Position numbers and translations under genes: made by a program. Under the pieces are notes generated by a model. That model was not told the origin of the DNA. It searched no databases and saw only the letters and a program-made list of their open reading frames with translations. From Symbiodinium natans (lineage: Eukaryota; Sar; Dinophyceae; Suessiales; Symbiodiniaceae): a stretch of 64,000 nt of DNA. The stretch covers positions 1 through 64,000 of the forward strand of contig CAJNDS010001591.1 of the NCBI GenBank assembly GCA_905221605.1, in the 5' to 3' direction. Shown here one piece after another: positions 24,399 to 36,700 of this stretch (the stretch's first letter is position 1; the number at the start of each line of letters is the position of its first letter).

Positions 24399-26700
24399 CC
24401 TCATTATCTTGTGGTTCTGCAACTCCCCCAAGCAGGTAGCCTCCAACCCCCACAATGTATATAGAGCAACCCCCAAATAGGCACCCCTGATGTTTGTTCA
24501 CATTTGAAGCGGCCTTCAGGGCCCGGACGTCACACTGGTGGCCACGCTTGTGCTGGCGCCCCCTGGGCTGCAGTTTCTCTGTGCTCGGGATGAGGGCTGC
24601 GGGTTTAAAAGTCTGGGTTCACGAGGCCGGTGAAGCATATCAACCCTGAGCCCCAAGCGCGCAACCTGCCTACGGAATGTGGAAGCTCCAGGCCTGACAT
24701 GTTTGGCATCGCATCCCAGGTCCATTGCGATGATGTGCATCGGCTGTTTGTGCATCTGCCGAGCGCGTGCCCTATGCGCTTCCAAATCACACAGCAAGAC
24801 CCTGCTGGAGGTAGGGGCCTTCTTGCAAAGCGCTTGGGTGTAGGGCTTTAGGGTACAGGGCTTTAGGGTTTTCGGCTCCGCAAGTGCCCGTGCATGAGGT
24901 TACCAAGGGTCCATGTGCCCATATGAGCGACTACTTTTATTACGTTGCAGGAGGTCTCTTGTGGCGGAGATAAAAACCTTATGTCATGCCTGAAACCTCG
25001 GAAAGCGATAGGCCCCCCTCAAAAGCGATACCCTGAATCTTGAATTTAGAAGTCGTTCTGCAACCATGTCATGATTTCGGGTGTTGGGTGCTATTCCAGA
25101 GCGATACTGAAAGCGATAACCGTACGATACCCATTTGGCCACCCGAAGAGTTGGGCAAAGGCCCTGGCCCAGGTTGAGGGTTCGAGGTTCAGGATATGGG
25201 TTTCTGATTCGAGCAGCGAGAGCTCCACTGGAGCTCCTGGAAAAGGAGCACTCGCACTCTTTAATTTATAGGTCCTAAAGAAAGTATTACTATATTATAG
25301 TACTATTTGACCCTAAAGCTACTATACAGGAACCCCTTCAAGGCCCAAGTATACAATTTCTACAGGGGTACTTGACCCCGTAGGTCTTATTTGGGCTAGT
25401 ACCAACGACATCTAACCCCCAAAACGATGCAGGACTCCACGGCGCAGGAGGCACTGGCTTGGGTCAAGCAGTTGGAGGTGCCCTCTGCCAATGATGAAGA
25501 TTCTTTAGGGCTTTAGTGTTTGACGGGGCTGATAGGGCTCGAGATCACCGATTGGAGTTTGGTGTGTGTGTGTGTGTGTGTGTGTGTGTCTGTGGTTTCT
25601 GGAGCGTTTAGGGTTTGGGGTTTGGTTCAGTTAGGGTTTCGGGAGGGGAGTCCGTCTCCCCTTGAAGTGGCATTTCAACCCGCAGTCAGCACAAGCAGCC
25701 TGCAAACCTGGAGAAACCAGAAGTTCTGACCAGGATGCCCGCGTGCCAACTGATCGACCGCAGACACCCGTGTCTCTTCAAGACGGGCTGAGGGTTCATT
25801 TCGGGTTGAGGTGTCTTAGGGGTTCTTGCTTCCCTCGGGCTGTGCACTTCCCTGGGCACCTAAACCCTCAAACCTTCAAACCCTAAAACCCTAAGCTTCT
25901 AAAGCCCCACACCCTTGGCTGGACTTCACGCACATGCGCCTTGAACTGCGGCGCGCTATGGCGCGCTCAAAACCCCAAACCCTTGGGACGCAATGGTGCC
26001 TTTAGGGCCTTGCGGTTTAGGGATTGCGTGTTTACACTAGAGTGTATGGTTTAGGCCAGACAGGGACACAACGAATGCTACAAGGGTTTATGGTGGCATG
26101 TTCATAAGGTATAGGATTTTGGGGTCTGTGGTCCATATACCACACTCGGTTCAATATGGATTCTAGTAGCATGTGGTAGGTAGGGTTCATTCAGTCTCCA
26201 AGGTGCCTTTATTCCATTGTCGCCGCGCAAGTTGCAACCTGAGAAACCATGTTCCTTCCCGACCAAACATTCCCTACTAAAGACCCTAAACCCTGAATCT
26301 TGGACTTATTGGAGAACTTAACCTGCAACTAAGGTTACTCAACAGAAAAAGCTCTCTGAGCCCCTGCCAAGCACCCTATTTAAACCCTGAACCACAAAGG
26401 TTTTGGGGGTTGTTCTGCAGGACGCCACACCCACTCCATCGCAGAGGAGGCACCTTCTGGTGTCTGGCCGGTTCAACAGCAGCGCAAAGATGCAGCGCTT
26501 GGTCGTGTTTAGGGTTTAGGAGTTTAGGGTAGAGGGTTTAGGGTTTAGGGTGTAGGGGGTTTAGGAGTTCATTCAGGATACTTCTAGCGCTTGTGGGCTT
26601 CATGGATCAGGTTTAGAGTGTCAAGGTTTGTGATGAAAGGCTCGCCTTAAGGCCTAAACCTAAATCCTTCAAAATTCCCCAAACCTGAACCCCTGTGGTA
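24399..26700. other. Spacer with telomere-like tracts and a (TG)n run
   Basis: No gene recognised. It holds diverged TTTAGGG tracts at about 24840-24880, 25500-25650 and 26508-26572, CCCTAAA-orientation words at about 25858-25915, and a TG dinucleotide run at 25561-25590. Tract orientation alternates along the spacer. Confidence 0.7.
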
Positions 26701-26707
26701 CCTTCAA

Positions 26708-27214
26708 ATGAATATGCCTTCCCTTGTTGGCCTTAAGGGGGTTCTGTGCATGAATCTCCTTCAGAGGGTTGATAGAGGGGCCAACCCCTTGCAATCCGAG
26801 AAGTCTAGGTACATGAAGCGGGTCAAGGAGTTGCTGGATTCCAAAGGGGTGCCCACCTTCATGGTCGATGCGGGAGGAGCCGGCGGCACATTTGGGGATC
26901 AAACTGCTCTGGGCCTTTATCGTGCCAAGGCGTTGCTGGCTTTCTGCACGGAGGACTATGGAGCAAAGACGGGAGCGCAATACGAGACGTACGTTGAGCT
27001 CAAGTACGCGTACCAGAAGCAGCTGCGTATTATTCCAATTCGGCTCTGCGAAACCTACCCCCCACAGCCGGAAGATGAAGCAGGGAGGGCCCAGAATGAC
27101 CTGGTACTGCAGACCGACCTGGTCCGCATCGAGGATGTGGGCATGCAGGACCCCGACCGGGTAGCCCAAGAGATCTGCGATGCTTTCGCCTTCGAGGTGC
27201 CAGTGACAGTGTAG
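26708..27214 (+). CDS. TIR-like domain protein (partial or single exon)
   Basis: ORF of 168 codons. Residues 35-165 resemble the later two thirds of a TIR/SEFIR-type fold: a helix (RYMKRVKELLDSKGVP), then a GGAGG loop, a hydrophobic strand KALLAFCTEDYG followed by KTGAQYETYVELKYA, then the strand LRIIPIRLCETYPP, and a C-terminal helix with VAQEICDAF. The (D/N)YG-x-K(T)-x(5)-Y-E-L and IIPI-x-L-x(4)-PP patterns are those seen in TIR-like proteins of algae. The first strand and its usual SYR-type motif are not in the ORF, so an upstream exon may be missing or the copy may be truncated. TIR domains act as signalling scaffolds or NADases. The catalytic Glu cannot be fixed by eye, so activity is not claimed. 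Confidence 0.55.
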   Translation: MNMPSLVGLKGVLCMNLLQRVDRGANPLQSEKSRYMKRVKELLDSKGVPTFMVDAGGAGGTFGDQTALGLYRAKALLAFCTEDYGAKTGAQYETYVELKYAYQKQLRIIPIRLCETYPPQPEDEAGRAQNDLVLQTDLVRIEDVGMQDPDRVAQEICDAFAFEVPVTV

Positions 27215-28063
27215 CGGGCCACATTGTGGAGTCTCAAAGCCACTTTTCTAGTCACCAGGTTTCCCCCTTAAGTTATGGGGTGCATGAACTTCCGATGCCG
27301 TAAAAACAACACCAACTCTCCTGCCCCTGAGGTTTCCGCGCGCGCTGATCTGGAAGAGCAGGCACTCAGGGATCCGCCAGAAGTTTGAGAATTGTAGAGT
27401 TCGCCAAGGTTTTGGGCGTCTTGGAGTGGATCGGGGTTTCAGGTTTCGGTGTAAGACTTCAAGCGCTTGCCAGGGCGGCCACTCCGAGTGAATTCCAGAG
27501 CCGACTACGCGGAAGCTCGAATTCGTTCATCCATGTCACTGTAAGAATATAGTCATATATAGTAACAGAGAAGTATATTCGCATATTCATTCTAAGGGTT
27601 TCGAGTTTACAACAGAACATGTCCACGGCAACCGGCCCAGAAACTTGGTAAGCCCCAGCCTGAGTGCATCAACGAAACGGACAGTTATATCAGTTTTATT
27701 CTTTTGTTTTCTGCAATAGATCTACTAGACGAGTAGATGAATCTTCTATTGTATTATTAGTAAACTATTTCAGTTTATATTATGCTATTATCATCATGTT
27801 ATAATATAAAGTCGCTACTTCAGGCTCTGGCCAGTGCATGCAGACTTGAGCCTGCTGCAGGCTGCCACTGAGCTGCTGGTGTCATTCCACCTCGATGATG
27901 AGCCCGCTCCTGCCACTGAGCTTGGTGCAGAATTCATGGGGTTGATTTGAACTATGACCCCTTTAAGGTTGAGGAACACAAGTCCCAGCACGTGAGATTA
28001 AAAGCTCCACAAAATCAACGAAAAGGGCAGAGGGCGGCCTTCGAGTTAGAGCCACTTGGGGAG

Positions 28064-28066
<3 letters not shown>

Positions 28067-28105
<39 letters not shown>
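28067..28105. repeat. G39 homopolymer
   Basis: Thirty-nine consecutive G on the plus strand. It is preceded by GGGGAGGGA and followed by TCTGATTCC. The true length is uncertain because such runs are poorly sequenced. Confidence 0.9.
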
Positions 28106-28106
<1 letters not shown>

Positions 28107-30087
28107 CTGATTCCCATGGGGGCCGAGGCGACATTTTGTGCTACTGCCTGGACGTATTGGAGCTGACTGCTTCCGCTTCAGGACTCGGAACCCTGAAATC
28201 GGCGCATTCCTTCCCAGACGCTGGTGCAAAAGAAGGGGGACACATTCTTAGCATGTAGAGATCAGGGTTCCCCCGAAACCGAAATCTCTGCCAACCCTAA
28301 ACCCTAAACCCTAAACCGAGGAAGGCCATGGGCATGGGTTCAGCGGATCCTTGGAGGATGGTGATGACCCGAGGCCAGGGATCTCTCGGCTCCCCCCCAG
28401 GAGATGCGACAAAGCGTCCGACCCTAAGTGCTCGGGCACCATAAACCCTAAATCCTAAACCCTAAACCCTTAAAATCAAAAGCAGTCCAGGTCTCAGCTC
28501 CCTTCGGAGAGCCCGCTGTTGAGAGAATGTGCATGGCATGACGTTGAACTGCCGAGCCGTAAGTTGGCACTGAAGCCCAATGAAGGTTCAATGGCCCATA
28601 GACCTTAATCGGGAATGTTTTAGCCCCAAGCCCAAAACCCTAAACCCTAATTAGGCTCATAGGGTGCATGATCCCAATGTTGGTCATTTGGCCCCTTCCT
28701 GAGGCCGCAGGGTTCGGGAACCTAGAGGTGGGAGGTTGCAGGTTTCTTTTTAGAGGGGGGGGCGTTAGGGTTTCGGGTTTCGGGTTTTGGGGATTTGGGT
28801 TTGGCGGGGATATTAGTGCGAGCCTAAAGGCCTAAAGCCTTCAAAGGGTAAGCCCTAAACCCAAAGCTCTAAGCCCGAAACCCCCAAAACCTGCAAGAGA
28901 CGCCTTGGGAGGTGTGCTGCGAATCCCATGAGAATCGTGGTTCGGTGAGCTTAGCATTTCGGGCTTAGGGCTCGTCATTGTTTTTCGTGAGTGAAATGAG
29001 ATCGCCCGCCCCTAAACAGGGGTTTGGAACACTCGAATCTGTTTTGTTATTCATGCCGGCTTCCGTGGCCGATGCTTCTCAGCACAAGGGCTACCCTCTC
29101 TCAATCCTAGCCAAGGAGGTTCTTGACAACTCTTTAGAATGTTACTTGGTAGTACCCTAAGGAAGCAGGATCCAGAGATCCTTCAAGTAGGGCTTCCTAG
29201 AAATCTCCCCCAAAGACTTGGTAATGTTTAGCGGGGCATACCCTGCATTTACAAGGGGAGTTCCCAAAACCCCAAAACCCCCTATGCACCCTAAGGAAAT
29301 GAGGGTGGCAGGCCATCCTTGGACCCGCTTACTAAGAAAAAATGAGGGAGGGTGCCCACAGCCCTGCGCCGAGAGCCTCCGGCAAGAAGCCAGTTTTCGG
29401 TTCCAAATGCACGGGGCCCTCCCCGACGCAGGTTTTGAAGTCGTATAGGCCAATCAAGACCTGTCAGCGTGCGTCTTGTGCCGCTAATGTCGGAAGCGTT
29501 TTCAAGCAGAAACAGAGGAAGCAATGAAACAGCTTGAAGAGGCCAAGCCCACAGAGAAGCATAGGGCATATAATTTGAAGGTTGAGGTGAAGAATATGGG
29601 CCGCTTGGAAGTGCACAAAACTCTTATGTTATAGTCAATGAGGAAGTGCTGTTCACTCGCACCAGCGATTGGGTTTTAAACGACGTGGGTATGATTTGGG
29701 GTGTTCCTGACTTAGTAGGGATACAAGAGTTGCGGGGGAAAAACATGGCAGGCGAATCTTTGGAAACTCGAACGACCAACTGGCGAAATGGGCCCATCGA
29801 ACCTTGCGAGCCTGTTCCTCGCGCGTTGTTCGGACCCATACCTTTCCCCAGCCGCCTCTTCTTTAGGAAATTGGGTGTCTTTTCCGGCAAACTGCACAGC
29901 AATGCGCTATGTGGGCAATCCTCTAAACCAGGGTTCCTGTTTGGGTCCTTTTTTATAAGGGCCCCGCATGATATACAAGACCCACCCTGCTTTAGAGAAC
30001 TCATCGCTACAATGTGTACGCACAAAAGCGGCGTGTATGGAGAAGTGGTCCAACCAAAGAGCAGGGCGCAAGCTGATCCAGTTCAGG

Positions 30088-30140
30088 GTTTAGGGTTTAG
30101 GGCTTAGGGTTTAGGGCTTAGGGTTTAGGGTTCAGGGCTC
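30088..30140. repeat. Interstitial TTTAGGG repeat
   Basis: About eight near-exact units of TTTAGGG with some CTTAGGG variants, G-rich on the plus strand. This is the most regular telomere-type tract in the window. Unique sequence on both sides shows it is interstitial. Confidence 0.9.
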
Positions 30141-30772
30141 AGTAGGGTTTCGCATGATTCTTCTGAGTGATTCGGGATTTCAGAGCGTCAAGGCTGTTAG
30201 GCCCACAGTACATGCGCCTAGTACGGGAGCCTTGATTTAAGTATTTCAACTACTTCGGTCGTCTTAGACTATAGGGGAAACGACACATCTTGCGCCTACA
30301 CTGAGTGACATGTTGTTGTTTTGTGTTGTGTTTTTTTTCATCGGGGTTTGTTATTCCCAACAGCCGAGGGGTTGTTTATATCAGAGACTCCGGAGACCAA
30401 ACGGAACGGAATGTCCGATGCTGTGCGAACGGCTCAAGTATGCGCAGATGCCATTCCGGCGACAATTTTTTATTTTCAGCCATGGTTTGACGTGGCGCGC
30501 ATCATTGCGTCGCCCCTCCGCTGTTCATGTTGTGTTCGTGCATGGTGACGATGTGCTTTGCAATTATGATCCTTCGCGAATTCTTGCTTGTGCAAAAATG
30601 CCAGGTCGATAACGGACAAGACATGTCGCGGACATCCTCCAAGGATGCCAGTACGACTACGTTGCACCGAATTCATCGGTTGCTGCACCAAATGGAAGAA
30701 GAGCATGCAACTTGGTTCGTCTAGAGTCAGGATGGTGAATGGTGAGCAAATGGTGTTTGGGTCGAAGGTTTC

Positions 30773-33700
30773 ATGACAGCCGAGGCAGCTGAAATCAGCC
30801 GCTTGAAAGCCGATGTGAGGCGGCTTTCATCAGCGTCCGCTGCTTCTCGCCACGATCGCCAACCACCCATCACGACCGCACAACCTCCAACAACCCCCCC
30901 TTCAGCGCCGCCAGCAGACCTTTTGCCCGAGGACCAGAGTAATTTTGGGCAGCCCGAGGGCACTGTGGGCTTCAGGGCTTCAGCTTTTGTGGTTTGTTGG
31001 CGTCCAAAGATGTCCAAAATCAACCACAAGCCCGTAGTGATGTAATGTCCGTGCAGGACAACGAAGGTAACGAAGTTCTCGAGCAAGATTCGCTGCGTGA
31101 TGCCTCGGCCTTGCAAAGTTCGATGGTTTCAGAACTTGTCGCAAAAAGCTGTCCTGGATTGAGACAGTTGGACATGTTCGACTCAAGATTGTCCTTGCAA
31201 GGCTGCAGCTTGCGGAGGATTTCCACCACCGCCGACGGGGACCAACCTCAGCCGGCAGGACTCGCCGAAATTCACAGACGATGCAGTGGCAGGATCAGTC
31301 TCAGAGGTCGGGTCACGTCGTCAGCACGCACCTGCAGCTTGCATTGCGCGCCAGTGTGCCCATGTACTGCAGATAATGACGGAAAGCCGTGCGCTTTTCA
31401 GCCCAACTTTATCCGTGGATCTGGATGTGAGCAGCTTAGTACCCGCCATTTTTTTGAATGAATGAAAATCCAACTCCCAGCCAGCGTGATGGCTAGGCCT
31501 ATGACGACAATGCCTCCTTCGGGGAGATTGAAGCTTCTCCTGCCACTTTGGTCTTCTGATTCTTTTCCCTTTGTGGATATTTTTGGTACATGCACATTAA
31601 CGCGCACGATCGCGCACGGTTGGAAATATGCCTGTGACTGTGTGCTTTCGCATGGGCGCAAGGTCCGAGCTATCGTCTACTCGCTTCACGGCCTACCTGG
31701 GTCCTTGCTTTCAGGCTTGTTCTGGATTCTGGCGGTGACCTGCTTGGCCTTTGGAACAAGACCAATCCGGCCAGGTGTGGAGACAAGCACTGCCAAATGC
31801 AAGCTGGTATTGAAGGGTGAGTCTGCCGAAGGGTGCACGGACTTTGTTCCGCTCCAACAGGAGAAGCCGTTGGTCGCTTCTGTTTTCTGTGGTGCTGCGA
31901 GGGTGACCGCAGTGCGTAACCACTGCTGAGACCGTTTTGATTCCGCGCAGGAACAGCCACATCTTCCGGGTCAGCTTTCTGCACCCAATGCGTGGACAGC
32001 AGCATCCAAGCAGCAATCCGGGCCTGCATGTCCTGCTGCAAATGTAGGAGCATGCCCTGGCCACTTCTGTCGAACATTCCATTGCAGGTGTGGGAGGACA
32101 TGGGCACGGACGTGCCACTTGACTGCAGGCCCATTGCACAGACCTGCTTGCTCGGCAGCGTTTTCGAGGCTCATTCACGTGCCGAATCCGTTGCCGGAGA
32201 CTCTCAAGATTGAGCTCCAGATCCAGGGGCATGAAACGGCCATCGCAGAAGGTCTGGTAACCCTGAATGCGGAAAGACGGAAGCTAGGCAGCGTTCAGTC
32301 GCCACAAGCGGTGGAGATGCTTAGCGATCGCAACGAAAAAGCCAAGGAAGTGGGCACTCTTCGGAGGCGGTGAGGTGGACGCTGAAATTGCCGTCGAAAA
32401 GGCCTTGGCATCACATGTCATCCTTGTCATCCTGGAGTTCTGGGTGCATGTTCCCGCCTTGTGCACAGGCAGAGACACCAGCCGGGAAGCTTGCACGCAA
32501 ACCTACCAAGTCGTCATGTTTCACGAACAGCCATGTATCTACCTGCCTACATCAACCCCGCTCCCTTGACAGTTGAACGCAAGGAGACGGCGTGAAAGCA
32601 CCGTCAAAGATCGGATTGTCGAGAAGTTGCCGAGCTCATCTTCTTTTGCAGAAGTATCGCAAGATTCAAGCTGGCATGCTGCTTCCCAAAGGTTGCGCGT
32701 TGCATTTTGCAGAAAGGTTGGAGAGGCTTTTTGATGTCAGAGACCCTATGTCGAAAGTTGTTATGCCCAGCGAGCCCTGGTCGCAGACTATCGTTTATCA
32801 TATTCATAGATCACCGCGTCACAGCGCGCCACTACTCTCTCTGTCTTGTGGGGCTTTGGTATACCCACCCCAACTACTCGGCGCCTTGTAGCGAAGGCGG
32901 GAGAAGTTAGCCAGGCAACTAGGTAAGCTAGCAAGCCCAGGCACCCCTCGGCACACCCCAGAACCCCCAGCTGATGCAGCCCAGGACGTCTCAGCGGCTG
33001 TGAAAGCCTCGCGGAACAAGAAATCTTCCCAATTGACAGCCTCATTGGGACCTGCCGCCTGTCCTCGACCTACGTGCACGGATCTGGTTAGAAGCCGTTA
33101 GCTAGTATTGATGGCAGGCCCCACCATGGTCGGGTCTGCTCGTCACGAAGGAATCCAGGAAGCTCGTTTTCTGCACGGGTTTCTCACCTACCCGGACTTC
33201 CCCCAAAAACTAGCCTAAACACCCCAAGCTCCCTCAGCCTGCCCTCAGTAGTCATTGCTCTGCCAGTGTCTTGTTTTTGTGTCTCTTTCTTGTCGTTGGC
33301 ACTGAGGAAGACCTGGAGGAGGTGAGGTCTTGGGTTGACGCATGTGTGCACTACATACATACACACATATATATATATATATACATAGATGTACATATGT
33401 ATGTATATAGTTTGTTTTATTTTATTTCTTCTTGTATTTGGCGGATGTGTGCCACACACACATGTACACATATATATATATATATGTACATACATGTATG
33501 TACGGATTAGAAGTAAAATGCGTAAGGGGGCGTGCCTGGTAGGTGGTGGTGGAGCTCAAGCGCATCCACGCAAAGGCAATTGATAAAGACCGGAAGTCCC
33601 GAGCTTCTTCACAACAGCCCGTCATCGCTTGGAAGCAGTTCTTGGACGCTTGTCTGATCTTGTCTGCTTGGGAAAGAGTGACTCAGCTGCCGCTATAATT

Positions 33701-36700
33701 TGGCCCTAGGACTGCATCATGCTGGATGACTTGCCAAAATATGCAACTGGTCCAGTGGCCATGACCTGAGTCAAAACGTGATGGGCCGAGTAGGCTGAGT
33801 GGGCCCGGCTCACTTCTCAGCGCTTCTCTTGAGGCTTTGAACCTGTTCATCGTCCAACAAGCCTTGTTGGGTGACGACATGCCCTCGACGGGCGCTTCCG
33901 GGGCATATCTCATGGCGTATGAGAGATTGCGCAAGCCCGTCACACGCTCTCAGAAGTGGGTCAACATTGTCACTGCCATGTCTACAGCCGCGATCGTGAT
34001 CAGTGGCTTATCTGTGGAAGCCTGACACCCTCAAGGGCTCAGAAGGGGATGCTGTCCAGGCTGCTAAGTGAGAAGGGTATGCTGACAGCTCATGCTGCGC
34101 CCGAGGCTTCATTTTCCTGGGCCTCTCCCTCGACATCGACCCAACCTGGACCGGGTGGATTGTGCTTGAGGGCCTCTGTGCCGCGGTCTTTGTGGCAGAA
34201 GTCGTTGTCAAATCTTACGAACTTCGGACTGCAATTCAGTTCGCTCAAAGCCGTCCAGACACCTTTGAACAGGGGGGAGTTTTTTTTTGGCCCATGTCCT
34301 TGGTAGGAAAGCATCCATTCCATCTGTCTTGCAACAGGCAGTAAGAATTTGATTGGTTACTCGGTAAGCCAAGGTGCTTACTCCACGCGGGTATTTCTGC
34401 GCCGGCAGAGAGTCCGTGTGGAACCTATTCGATGTCTTTCTATCCATGGACGCTGGGCTGCAAACAGTCCAACAAAAACCTGCGTCACGTTGCTTGAATC
34501 TTCGGGCTTAGGACGCTGGTGTTTAGGAGCGGCGCTTTCGCTAGAGCGGTGTAATCGCATAGGAAACAAAAAGGCTTGGGGCTTAGGGCTCGTCATCTCC
34601 GATTCTTTGGTAGTGGTAAACGAGTCTGGAGAGCCTGGGGCTCGACCGTGAGGTCGCTGTTTGTGAAACCATCCTCAACATAGTCTTTGCCACAGAGGGC
34701 TCCGAGATGAGACCTGGCTTCCTGTGGTGGTCATGGGGGCAGTTTGATCTTGAGTTGGCTTGTCACGGCTTGTCTTGCATCGGTACAAGGAAAGCAGCTT
34801 TGCTATTGAGGGGCTTGCGCTTGGCCCGCATCCTACTCCTTTTCTTTGCGCAGCGAAGGGAGCCCACTTGATAGACTCAGCAGGGCCGCAGCTTGGCCAG
34901 GCCCGCATGGCCCGCCTCGCAAAGCTTGTGCGGATGCCGTTGCTGGAGGAGCTGGCCAACATCGTGTCAGGCAGATTCTGGCTCCCTCAGACGGAACACG
35001 CACGCGTACGTGCACAGACTCCGCACAGACACCATCTAAACATGCCTTCAAAACTGCTGTGACCAGCTTCTATGCGCACGACGATAAGAATCAAGCACAT
35101 TAGAATCATGACGATGGTGTCTTTGTGTCTCTCTGGCCTGCCACTTCATCAACTTGATATGGTGAGGCATCTTGCACAGAGCTTCCTTCGTTGGGCAGAG
35201 TTCTGCAGACTCCTCCGAACCAAGCTGCGCCCAGAGACACACGCTGATCACGACGCAATAGCTTCCGTACTGTGGGCATTCTGTATGGCGAGGCTTGCAC
35301 ACCACCTTGGGCTGACGGATATTTTGGTGCACAGCGACATAAACCACGTGGAGCCATGCACAGACTGCAATTCTAAGAGGTGCATGGGAGAACCTCCTTG
35401 ACATGAGGCTTAAACTCAAACCGTGGCCCGTGGCGTGTACACTCCGCGGAAGACTTCGCAAGACTTACTGTACTCAACTGCCCTCGCCTTCCTGCTGCAT
35501 CTGCTCCGGTGGCTGATGTCGGCTTTCGAGCATGGCTTTAAGTTGCGTGTGGCTTGCCGGAATGGCCCCGATGCAATCAAACTGTAGGTTCCCAGAATGG
35601 CTTGACAAAATGAACCCCGATGGCACCCGCGCATGTTTGCCCAAGGTGGAGTTGCAAACTCAACCAGTTCTCGTCTGGTCGTCTGGTCCTGTGAACTCTG
35701 GTTTCCACATGGTCCCGTAGAGCAGCTTTGCCAGTTGTCCAGGAACATCTCCACAAAGCTGAGTGACCAGTCCAATGGGTGCCATCGTCGACACCGTCAG
35801 ACTACCATCGTCCAACGCCGAAATGAGCAAAACGGCCGAGCCAAGCAACGAGCAATCGGAACGAAATTGAACTGAATACGAAGAAGGCAGAAAGCCAAGA
35901 TACAATCTCATGGAGGCGAAAATCAAACTTCACCTGTCGTGCAGGGTACAAGAAGCCTGAGGCACAAACTGTTGGTGCGGTGAGGTTTGCTGCTAAACAG
36001 TCTCGTTCGGCCCGATGCCTCTAACAGCGGACGCTCCAAGGCAGCACGGGCTCAGTCAGTGCTGTGCCAGAGGCACCGCCATGATTAGGATGATTAGGTC
36101 AATTAGGTCTGATTAGGTGTGGCAGGGTTGGTTGACGAAATACCTGAAATAGCTTCTTTGGACATTCCACAAGGCAAACTTGGAGCAGCGAGCGTTCTGA
36201 CACCCTCAAGCAGCAAGACCCTTGCACGTGGCCTGAAGCCATGCGCAGTTTGCAACTTGAAACGGTCACAAGCATGGATTACAACGCAAGTTCTTTTCCA
36301 TGGCAGCACAAGTGTGGGGGTGCCTCTTCATTGGATGCACGCTCGCTGTGACATTCTTTGGAGAGAACATCCCTTTGGTGTTTGTACACATTTCGAGAGT
36401 TCAATTGGGGGCCTTTGATTCTTTAAACTTCGTTTTATATTTCATACAGAGGAAGGTAGCAGGTTTCAGGCGCACGCGAGCACTCACAAGTTTGCACACA
36501 CTTTGGTGCCGTGCGCTCGTGAAATGGCTTGCGGCAGGCTTTGTTCTCAGTGCCCGGGCCCCATGTCATGTCCATGAGCTCTTGTTTCTTTGAACCTTAT
36601 GGCCGCCAGGCCCGGCGACGGTGCCAGGGTTCATTCAGCAGGTCGTTTTTTCCCTCAGGTCCGCGCGCTGTTTTGGGTGATTGTGACGCTGACCTTGGTG

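Larger units (their letters stand above)
27215..30300. other. Spacer with AT-rich patch, G run and telomere-like tracts
   Basis: No firm gene. Contents: an AT-rich patch at about 27540-27800; a 39-base G run at 28067-28105; CCCTAAA repeats at 28293-28317 (three exact units) and 28442-28475; and TTTAGGG words at about 28764-28800 and 30088-30140. A short reading at 29524-29634 (MKQLEEAKPTEKHRAYNLKV) could be an exon fragment but nothing confirms it. Confidence 0.6.

Noticed and set aside
28293-28317. True chromosome end
   Set aside because: Telomere-type tracts here are short and flanked on both sides by unique sequence.
31670-32232. Minus-strand ORFs of 154-173 codons opposite channel copy A
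   Set aside because: No motif recognised and no homologous ORF opposite copy B.
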